DNA of 6,262 nucleotides, taken from positions 1-6,262 of the forward strand of contig JACZUR010000139.1 of NCBI GenBank assembly GCA_022573095.1. The letters run 5' to 3'. Shown piece after piece: positions 1 through 4,686 of the stretch; positions within the stretch are counted from its first letter, which is position 1; each line of letters starts with the position of its first letter. The translations under genes were made by a program, and so were the position numbers. The notes under the pieces were generated by a model, which worked only from the letters and a program-made list of their open reading frames with translations, was not told the DNA's origin and searched no databases. Source of the stretch: Gemmatimonadota bacterium (GTDB lineage: Bacteria > Gemmatimonadota > Gemmatimonadetes > Gemmatimonadales > GWC2-71-9).

Positions 1-755
1 AGGCGATCGTGAACCGGCGTAGCGCACGGCGAAACGTCGATGGGCAGCTTTTCGATGCGATTGAGATGGTAAAGGTCGACATCTCAACGATGCAGGAGGT
101 GATCGGGAAGACGGTAGGAGGTTTCCTGCCCTACATGTTCATACTCTTCATGTTCATGGGCTCGATGTATCCCGGTATCGACCTCGGCGCGGGCGAGAAG
201 GAACGCGGGACGCTGGAGACGCTGCTCTCCAGTCCTGCCAGCAGACTCGAGATAGTACTCGGCAAGTTTCTTGTGGTTGGGCTTATCGGTATATCGTCAG
301 CCGCGATTTCGATGATTGGGCTCTGGGTGGCCGTGACGCAGATCAGGGACATCCCCGCCGAGGTGATGGCTGTAGCCGCAGATATTCTTAGCATAAAGGT
401 AGTGGGTACCATTCTAACACTGCTCATCCCGCTCGAGGCGTTCCTCGCTTCGGTGATCTTGGCCATCTCGATCCATTCGAGATCGTTCAAAGAGGCGCAG
501 AGTAGCCTCACGCCGATGAGTTTCGTTGTGATAGTACCGGTAATGTTCGGACTGATGCCGGGTGTCGAGTTGAGTTGGCAGACGGCTCTTATTCCCATAC
601 TGAACGTATCCTTGGCCAGTAAGGATATTATTTCAGGGTCGATCAATCCGCTCCACCTCGTGCTCGCCTACGCATCGCTACTGGCTTTGGCGTCTGCTTC
701 ACTCTGGTTCTGTGTTCGGTGGTTCAATAAGGAATCAATCATATTCAGGTCGTAG
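1..755 (+). CDS. ABC-2/NatB-type transporter permease, C-terminal part (5' end outside window)
   Basis: This is the membrane subunit of an ABC transporter of the ABC-2 family, probably an exporter of the NatB (sodium/drug efflux) type. The frame is already open at the left edge (codons GCG ATC before the GTG at 9), so the gene starts upstream. About 250 residues are visible, where such permeases usually have about 400; the first membrane helix and most of the extracytoplasmic domain are missing. Counting from the GTG, residues 63-76 carry the family-typical EKERGTLETLLSSP segment after a first visible helix (about 35-52). Further hydrophobic stretches lie at about 86-109, 128-155, 169-183 and 216-236, and PILNVSLASKDI (196-207) is characteristic of NatB-like proteins. 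The ATPase partner would be expected upstream and is not visible. The gene ends 12 bases from the stop of the converging DUF481 gene, with no clear terminator hairpin between them. The family assignment is strong; the substrate is unknown. Confidence 0.87.
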   Translation, partial: AIVNRRSARRNVDGQLFDAIEMVKVDISTMQEVIGKTVGGFLPYMFILFMFMGSMYPGIDLGAGEKERGTLETLLSSPASRLEIVLGKFLVVGLIGISSAAISMIGLWVAVTQIRDIPAEVMAVAADILSIKVVGTILTLLIPLEAFLASVILAISIHSRSFKEAQSSLTPMSFVVIVPVMFGLMPGVELSWQTALIPILNVSLASKDIISGSINPLHLVLAYASLLALASASLWFCVRWFNKESIIFRS

Positions 756-767
756 CTGCCGGCGTCA

Positions 768-1838
768 TCATCTACCACCCAACGCATAACTCAGCGTAGT
801 CGTTATTAGGAGATCGTGTTTCTCAATGCCGGGCTGCGGCTGGTTGTTGAACTCGTTGAGAATTCCAAATCGGAAGCCGAGTCCCTTTAGCACGCCTATG
901 ATGAGAGCAGCGTCCGAACGTACGCGGTAATCGGTTAGGTCGCCGGCACTCCCGCTCCAGTCCAACCTCCAGACGAGGTCCGCAAGCCCGAAGTTCTGCC
1001 TCAGCGCGGCTTCGAATCCGGCCACGACATCCGTTTCCGCACCGCCCGATACGAAGCTCTCGGCGCGCAAGCCACCCGACAGTGACAAGCGTACGTCGGT
1101 GGCCGGTGTTGATACAGCCTGGATACCAGCCCCGATGTTGTACAATGCGCCAAGCGTTATGTCTTGAAAAACATCTCGCTTGAAGCGCGTGGCTGCAAAG
1201 GCGAAAAGTTCGGTAGTGAGGAAGAGATCGCCGCGCGCAGATGCGTAGTAGTTGGATACGGTGTTCTCGAACGTCCCGCTGTCACCGCGTTTGTCTTCAC
1301 GGTTCCAGCCGAAGGTGAATTCGAGCCGGTCGCGTTCGGTGTTGCGGGCGAATTCGAGGGTAAGGTTGACTCCCCGCGCGCGGCTGTTCCCGCTCTTATC
1401 GGAGAGGCCGAAGCTTCCCAACGCGCTCCAAAACCTGGTGATGGGTGAGAACAGACCGATCTCCACCGGGCGCAAAGCATCTAGGTCGGCGGGCGACCCG
1501 ACCGCAACGATTTCGGCTGGACTAATCAAGCGAGTTGAACCGTCGTCCAAATTGAGTCGAACGCCGCTCGGATCTTCTGCTAGCCGGGCTGCAAGAACGC
1601 TGCCGTCGACAAGGCGGATTCCGATGAGACTGTCACTAGTAGCGGTTCGAATCTGCGAGACAGAGATCTCCTGATCCGTACCCACAAATCGAAAGCGCCA
1701 GCTTCCGTTTGAGATACCAAGCAACTCTCCGGAGATTCTATCACCGTTAGTGAGTATCAGTGTCTGTTGACTCGCCAGCGGCGTTGTAGCAGCCAACACC
1801 CACGCCGCAAGCAGTACAGACGGCGTCCTCAGATTCAT
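768..1838 (-). CDS. DUF481-family (YdiY-like) outer-membrane beta-barrel protein
   Basis: This is a 356-residue exported protein predicted to sit in the outer membrane. Residues 1-24 form a signal peptide: Arg4, then a hydrophobic core rich in Ala, Leu and Val, and an ASQ/QT cleavage site. Residues 26-42 carry LILTNGDRISGELLGI, the N-terminal motif common in DUF481 proteins, followed by a small beta-rich region with a second similar unit (about 73-105, VDGSVLAARL and DDGSTRLI). From about residue 125 the protein has many alternating polar/hydrophobic strands with aromatic residues, as in an outer-membrane barrel, ending in LLITTTLSYALGGR. The start is supported by the signal peptide. The ATG follows the TAG of the Dph6-like gene directly (TAGATG), so translation is probably coupled and the gene has no promoter of its own that I can see. 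DUF481 proteins have no firmly known activity; an acid-inducible E. coli member, YdiY, is the usual reference. The family call is from motif recall, not from a profile search. Confidence 0.8.
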   Translation of the reverse strand: MNLRTPSVLLAAWVLAATTPLASQQTLILTNGDRISGELLGISNGSWRFRFVGTDQEISVSQIRTATSDSLIGIRLVDGSVLAARLAEDPSGVRLNLDDGSTRLISPAEIVAVGSPADLDALRPVEIGLFSPITRFWSALGSFGLSDKSGNSRARGVNLTLEFARNTERDRLEFTFGWNREDKRGDSGTFENTVSNYYASARGDLFLTTELFAFAATRFKRDVFQDITLGALYNIGAGIQAVSTPATDVRLSLSGGLRAESFVSGGAETDVVAGFEAALRQNFGLADLVWRLDWSGSAGDLTDYRVRSDAALIIGVLKGLGFRFGILNEFNNQPQPGIEKHDLLITTTLSYALGGR

Positions 1839-2513
1839 CTATCGAGCGACAGCCGCCTGGTCGGTAGCGGGAATGAGGTCGAGAAGTTTGTGGTTGTGCG
1901 ATTCGAAGGTGCCGCCGCGTTCGAACGGCACCGGACTCTGGAACAGAGGACCATCGAACACGAACGAGTGATACTCTCCGTGTTCTCCGCAGGGATCAAG
2001 ATTCGGTATCCGTGACATCGCGTCGATGAGCGCTTTGTTAATCTCGTTGCCGAGCAACTGAGCCGCACCGCGCTCGAGATCGACGCTGATGATCAGGCTG
2101 CGATAGCCCAGGTCCACCGACTCTCTGATCAGGTCGGCGGGCTGTTCACCCCAGATCGGTTCAATGTGCTCGAGGCCCGCCGCGGTTACGCGGTCTTCGT
2201 ACCATGCTCTCACATCGGACAGGTGAATGTTACCGAAGACGAGTCCGGTGATACCGCGAGATTTTACATCCCGCAGGAGTTGTTGGAAGGTTTCTTCGTA
2301 CGGTTTGCCGCCGCTGGCAAACTGAAGTGGTTCCAGGTTGAGATGTCTGCTGTATGTCTCAACCATCTCGCGTCTGGTGCCGTGAAAGGCCACTCGTCCG
2401 GTTTCGCGATCGTATGTGTTGATGACGTATCCGATGTCGAGTCCCTGGCGCAGAGCGCGGTCCAGCGCCAACGTGCAGTCCTTTCCTGCGCTGCTCATCA
2501 GGGCGTAGGTCAT
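1839..2513 (-). CDS. Dph6-like / COG2102 (DUF71) PP-loop ATP-binding protein
   Basis: This 224-residue cytoplasmic protein belongs to the diphthine-ammonia ligase family (ATP_bind_4). In archaea and eukaryotes Dph6 amidates diphthine on elongation factor 2. Bacteria lack diphthamide, so bacterial members must do something else; a role in B12-related metabolism has been proposed from comparative genomics for some of them. The PP-loop is at residues 7-13 (SSAGKDC), a variant of the usual SGGKDS with Ala9 and Cys13. The family block FGNIHLSDVRAWYEDR spans 93-108, IWGEQP spans 120-125, and the signature CGEHGEYHSFVFDGPLF spans 175-191. Length and motif order match a complete single-domain member. 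The start is fixed by the PP-loop lying at the extreme N-terminus, and its ATG overlaps the TGA of the upstream small gene (ATGA). The DUF481 gene follows immediately, so these genes are very likely one transcript. The real substrate cannot be read from sequence. Confidence 0.85.
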   Translation of the reverse strand: MTYALMSSAGKDCTLALDRALRQGLDIGYVINTYDRETGRVAFHGTRREMVETYSRHLNLEPLQFASGGKPYEETFQQLLRDVKSRGITGLVFGNIHLSDVRAWYEDRVTAAGLEHIEPIWGEQPADLIRESVDLGYRSLIISVDLERGAAQLLGNEINKALIDAMSRIPNLDPCGEHGEYHSFVFDGPLFQSPVPFERGGTFESHNHKLLDLIPATDQAAVAR

Positions 2514-2665
2514 GCGGCAAAGGTAATGGGAGGAGGGATCAGGTGGCAGCGGCCATCCTGCTCGTCGGAGTTTGATTCCTGGGCGACTGCTGTCGGGGTC
2601 CGAGCGAACAGAGCGAGCGTAATACCTGCGAACGACAAACCCAGAAGCAGGGAGTTCGAATTCAT
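2510..2665 (-). CDS. Small 51-residue secreted protein, first gene of the - strand operon
   Basis: This short gene begins at ATG 2663-2665 and ends at TGA 2510-2512, overlapping the Dph6-like start by four bases. The product starts MNSNSLLLGLSFAGITLALF and continues to ARTPTAVAQES, a convincing signal peptide with an AVA/Q cleavage site near residue 28. The mature part would be only about 23 residues: acidic at first (SNSDEQDG), then one cysteine at residue 40 and a proline patch (CHLIPPPITFAA). A GGAGG Shine-Dalgarno lies five bases before the ATG, the best ribosome binding site of this cluster, which supports a real start. No lipobox is present; the single Cys is far from the cleavage site. 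I do not recognise a family. It could be a secreted peptide, a translated leader that couples translation into the Dph6-like gene, or the truncated remnant of a longer secreted protein. Confidence 0.6.
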   Translation of the reverse strand: MNSNSLLLGLSFAGITLALFARTPTAVAQESNSDEQDGRCHLIPPPITFAA

Positions 2666-2670
2666 CGAGA

Positions 2671-2675
2671 CCTCC
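2671..2675 (-). promoter_or_regulatory. Shine-Dalgarno GGAGG for the small secreted gene
   Basis: Read on the - strand, GGAGG is followed by TCTCG and then ATG, giving a spacing of five bases. It decides the start of the 51-residue gene. Its edge overlaps a short inverted repeat (CCATTG at 2674-2679 and CAATGG at 2686-2691) that could form a weak 6-base-pair stem in the 5' untranslated region. Confidence 0.6.
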
Positions 2676-2704
2676 ATTGGGATCACAATGGTTATGTGCC
2701 TGGG

Positions 2705-2734
2705 ATTTTAATGGTCAGACACACCGAGTAGCAA
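2705..2734 (-). promoter_or_regulatory. Candidate sigma-70-type promoter for the - strand operon
   Basis: On the - strand, TTGCTA (2729-2734) and TAAAAT (2705-2710) are separated by 18 bases. They match the -35 consensus at four and the -10 consensus at five of six positions. The predicted transcription start would be near 2698, giving a leader of about 33 bases before the small secreted gene. The match is by eye and the position is sensible for the cluster, but no experimental or statistical support is available. Confidence 0.35.
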
Positions 2735-2894
2735 AATCGTTGCCTCCAAGGATGTTTCATGCTGCAACGACCTCGCAACGACGCCGCCCGCCAGAGAAAA
2801 CTTCTTAGACTTCTTCGACTTCGAGGTCGGGATGATACCGGGGCACCAGATGGCTCCGTGTCTCCCCTCGGGTGGAATGGTAGAACACCCCCAC

Positions 2895-3566
2895 TTACGG
2901 CTCGGACAGAAAACCTAGGATCTCGCGCCATAGCCGCTCACTCTGATCGGTCTGAAACAGATACTGCGCGTGAGCGGATCCATCCAGCACTACCAATCTT
3001 TTAGGCTCCGGCGCTCTGTTATATTGGTCGCGAATCGCGGGAAGTCGCAGAACGCCGTTACCGCTGAAGTCCTCTCGGCTCGTGATAAACAGTTTGCGGC
3101 CGAGCATCTGCTCTGGTTCATCGATTGGAGAAGAGGCCAACAACACGAGGCGGTCGATGGTGCCTGGTGCTTGGACCGCCGCCAGAGCCGCCGCCCATCC
3201 GCCGAAACTGGCGCCGACGACCGAAACACTCTGCGCGCCGGACTGTTGCAGATAGTGAACCGCGGCGAGCACATCGAACTCAACACCCTCATCGCCCGTG
3301 GCGTCGGGGCCGCCCCGCGACTGGCCGCGCCCGCGAAAATCGATCGCGACGGCACGGAAGCCCGCGTCCGCGAGCGCCTGCGCTTGGGTCGACCAACTCT
3401 CTTTCGTGAACCGGCCCCCATGCGCCAGGACAACACCGCGGGCGCCCTGCCCATACACGTAGGCATAGACGACACCCCCATCTTGCGTCGGAAAGGAAAC
3501 AAGTTCTTGCGTGCTGATGAGACCCGTCAGCACGAGAGCCGTTACGGCCATTTCCACGATTAGCAT
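2895..3566 (-). CDS. Alpha/beta hydrolase with N-terminal signal or anchor segment
   Basis: This 223-residue protein is a small alpha/beta-fold hydrolase, of the dienelactone hydrolase/serine esterase kind, acting on an unknown substrate. Residues 7-20 are hydrophobic (AVTALVLTGLISTQ) and suggest export or membrane anchoring, although the n-region lacks positive charge. AHGGRF at 48-53 holds the HGG oxyanion-hole motif. DFRGRGQSRGG spans 76-86. The nucleophile elbow GASFGG (118-123) places the catalytic serine at 120, and the catalytic His is most likely 199 in DGSAHAQYLF. The acid is less clear: Asp166 or Glu165 in SREDFSG occupies the expected place after strand 7. The chosen start (ATG 3564-3566) has only a weak GGAA before it; an internal Met6 would shorten the hydrophobic segment. 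It lies on the same strand as the 768-2665 cluster but 229 bases upstream, with a separate candidate promoter between, so co-transcription is uncertain. Confidence 0.85.
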   Translation of the reverse strand: MLIVEMAVTALVLTGLISTQELVSFPTQDGGVVYAYVYGQGARGVVLAHGGRFTKESWSTQAQALADAGFRAVAIDFRGRGQSRGGPDATGDEGVEFDVLAAVHYLQQSGAQSVSVVGASFGGWAAALAAVQAPGTIDRLVLLASSPIDEPEQMLGRKLFITSREDFSGNGVLRLPAIRDQYNRAPEPKRLVVLDGSAHAQYLFQTDQSERLWREILGFLSEP

Positions 3567-3599
3567 GGTTCCAATATCGCTATTTCGCTCGGAAGATAA

Positions 3600-3800
3600 T
3601 CACAACTAATTCGGCGCCAGCCCCGCGCGGTCCGGACGATCACGGCGGACAACGGGGGGGAGTTCCGCGGCTACGCCGCCATCGAACGCGCGACCCACAC
3701 CCGGTTTTATTTCGTGATGCCCCACCACGCGTGGGAACGCGGGACCCACTTGTTGGGAAGAGCATTGCCCGTAATGTCATGGAGCAACGTCATGTCATGA
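3600..3800 (+). pseudogene. IS30-family transposase core fragment
   Basis: The frame is open from 3600 to the TGA at 3798-3800 without a plausible start. It encodes RTITADNGGEF (from 3633), GYAAIERATHTRFYF and VMPHHAWERGT (to 3746). This is the second half of an IS30-type DDE catalytic core: the second Asp is in DNG (3648-3650), the Glu is in WERGT (3735-3737), and 28 residues lie between them. An intact IS30 transposase would continue with an NENTNG-like segment directly after GT. Here the similarity stops at about 3746 and the frame becomes unrelated sequence ending 17 codons later. The N-terminal helix-turn-helix region, the first Asp, the C-terminus and the terminal inverted repeats are all absent. 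It is a dead remnant of an insertion, not a mobile element. The family call rests on motif recognition, which is quite specific. Positions 3750-3833 beyond it hold no feature I recognise, apart from the word ATGTCATG occurring twice (3774 and 3792). Confidence 0.8.
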
Positions 3801-3833
3801 TCGGCACCGAACGCTGCGGAACGATCTTGGAAC

Positions 3834-4259
3834 TCAAGCCGATCCCCTGAAAAGAACATTGCCCATGAGGCGGTTTGTGGCCTTCAGCGCCGCAAGGGCT
3901 GCGCTACGCTCTAGCTGCCTCCCTATGATGCATGATCCGACGAGCTGCTGTTGCGTCTCACCCAATAGGCGGTAGGAGAGCACGACAACTATGATAATGG
4001 TGTCAGACACCGTGATGGTTTGCACTCCCTGCACTTCCAGCTCGATCTGATCATTTACCGACTGCTCGAGCGCACGAGCTGTGGCCTCCACGGTGCACTT
4101 GAGTCGACCCGATTCCGAGTCTTTGCCCTGAGCCGTGCCAATAAAAACATCCCCTTCAGGCCAAGCCAAGTCCACCAGCGCTTCACAACGGTTGTTGGGC
4201 AGTTCCTCGAACTTGACCTCTTTGAATCCAATGCGGTCGCGAACCTGCTTCACGATCAT
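3834..4259 (-). CDS. Conserved-looking 141-residue protein of unknown function
   Basis: I cannot give this gene a function. The product is soluble, with no signal peptide. Predicted pattern: strands at about 26-45 (EALVDLAWPEGDVFIGTAQG), a helix at 52-68 (RLKCTVEATARALEQSV), strands at 72-112 (QIELEVQGVQTITVSDTIII then VVVLSYRLLG and LVGSCII), and a second helix at 116-132 (ERSAALAALKATNRLM). This order of strands, helix, strands, helix ending in an LN/TNR-like motif resembles the allosteric domain of 2-isopropylmalate synthase (LeuA), and standalone proteins with this pattern occur in other bacteria. That is an inference from pattern, not a homology result. The start is strongly supported by AGGAGG seven bases upstream. 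The last nine residues (GNVLFRGSA) run past the expected end of the fold toward the IS30 remnant and may be altered. No same-strand neighbour is close; a candidate promoter with direct repeats lies about 90 bases upstream. Confidence 0.72.
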   Translation of the reverse strand: MIVKQVRDRIGFKEVKFEELPNNRCEALVDLAWPEGDVFIGTAQGKDSESGRLKCTVEATARALEQSVNDQIELEVQGVQTITVSDTIIIVVVLSYRLLGETQQQLVGSCIIGRQLERSAALAALKATNRLMGNVLFRGSA

Positions 4260-4266
4260 ATCTCGG

Positions 4267-4272
4267 CCTCCT
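4267..4272 (-). promoter_or_regulatory. Strong Shine-Dalgarno AGGAGG for the 141-residue protein
   Basis: Read on the - strand, AAAAGGAGGCC is followed by GAGAT and the ATG at 4257-4259. The spacing from the AGGAGG core to the ATG is seven bases. It is among the strongest ribosome binding sites in the window and fixes the start codon. Confidence 0.75.
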
Positions 4273-4334
4273 TTTGTTAGTGACGCGGCTCTCGGGGACT
4301 AAAACTGCCACGCGCTGACCAATCCACAAGTGCG

Positions 4335-4367
4335 TTTTTGGGACATCAGTATACATTTTTGGGACAT
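4335..4367. repeat. Two 12-base direct repeats, 21-base period
   Basis: TTTTTGGGACAT occurs at 4335-4346 and again at 4356-4367, exact over 12 bases and with start points 21 bases apart, about two helical turns. On the - strand the units read ATGTCCCAAAAA. They flank the -10 box of the candidate promoter of the 141-residue gene. Two readings are possible: tandem binding sites of a regulator, or the left-over end of an insertion sequence, since some families (for example IS21) carry several short repeats near their ends. No transposase of that type is visible. Confidence 0.7.
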
Positions 4368-4376
4368 TTTACCCAA
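4348..4376 (-). promoter_or_regulatory. Candidate promoter of the 141-residue gene
   Basis: On the - strand, TTGGGT (4371-4376) and TATACT (4348-4353) are separated by 17 bases. The -10 box matches five of six consensus positions and the -35 box only three. The predicted start would be near 4341, giving a leader of about 80 bases. One direct repeat fills the spacer and the other covers the predicted start site, an arrangement expected for repression or for an activator-dependent promoter with a weak -35. Confidence 0.35.
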
Positions 4377-4624
4377 TGGAACACCGAAAATGACCGATCT
4401 AGTCCTTAAGAGGAATGGGATTTTGATCCGTTGCTCTCCAGTTCATGGAGCGAACGACACCTAAGAAATGATGCCGGCTGAGGAGAGCCACCCGGCGAAA
4501 TAGCTTCAACTGTTGAATAAGAGCTGGCGAGCGTCAGCTCATTCGTCGGCCGCAGTTTGGGTTGCAGGTGGTCCGGCAGCTCTCTCATCAAGATCCGCGC
4601 ACTATTGTCCCACCACGCAACGTT
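4377..4624. other. Apparently noncoding region with short inverted repeats
   Basis: I see no convincing gene here. A - strand open frame (4406-4696) gives a 96-residue product with no recognisable motif, and it would run across the start of comM. A + strand frame from ATG 4390 is only 24 codons long without a good ribosome binding site. The stretch contains three short inverted repeats in a row: GCCGG/CCGGC (4473-4477 with 4492-4496), TTCAAC-T-GTTGAA (4505-4517) and GAGCTG/CAGCTC (4521-4526 with 4535-4540). None is followed by a T-run, so they are not classical terminators. Confidence 0.5.
4505..4517. repeat. 13-base palindrome TTCAACTGTTGAA
   Basis: This is a perfect 6+1+6 inverted repeat about 180 bases before the comM start and 120 bases before its candidate promoter. 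Its symmetry is operator-like, but the length is short enough to arise by chance, and no second copy is present in the window. Confidence 0.4.
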
Positions 4625-4654
4625 TTGATACCCTAGCACACTGCTGAATATGCT
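4625..4654 (+). promoter_or_regulatory. Candidate promoter of comM
   Basis: TTGATA (4625-4630) and TATGCT (4649-4654) lie 18 bases apart, matching the -35 at five and the -10 at four of six positions. Transcription would begin near 4661, leaving a leader of about 26 bases before the ATG at 4687. The ribosome binding site in this leader is weak (GCAGG, four bases before the ATG). Confidence 0.35.
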
Positions 4655-4686
4655 ACGGTTGTCTGTCTCCAGCTTCAGCAGGCAAC

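Noticed and set aside
2871..2905. tRNA-like wording (GGTGGAATGGTAGAACACCC) on the + strand
   Set aside because: It resembles a D-arm, but no anticodon stem pairs and no T-arm GTTCGA follows; it also overlaps the end of the hydrolase gene.
2692..3004. Two open frames (2692-2931 on -, 2759-3004 on +) between the hydrolase and the operon
   Set aside because: Both products are Arg/Ser-rich and low in information, overlap the hydrolase end antisense or out of frame, and look like chance frames.
3654..3660. Run of seven G as a possible programmed frameshift in the IS30 fragment
   Set aside because: The transposase motif DNGGEF is read correctly through the run in a single frame, so no shift is needed.
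3749..3850. + strand frame ending in TERCGTILELKPIP
   Set aside because: It has no start before the joint, no recognised family, and its end overlaps the 141-residue gene antisense; it is not supportable as a gene.
4181..4202. Integron attC-like core words (GCCCAAC and GTTGGGC)
   Set aside because: They lie inside the coding sequence for LPNNRCEAL of the 141-residue protein, and no second core site at a suitable distance or integrase was seen.
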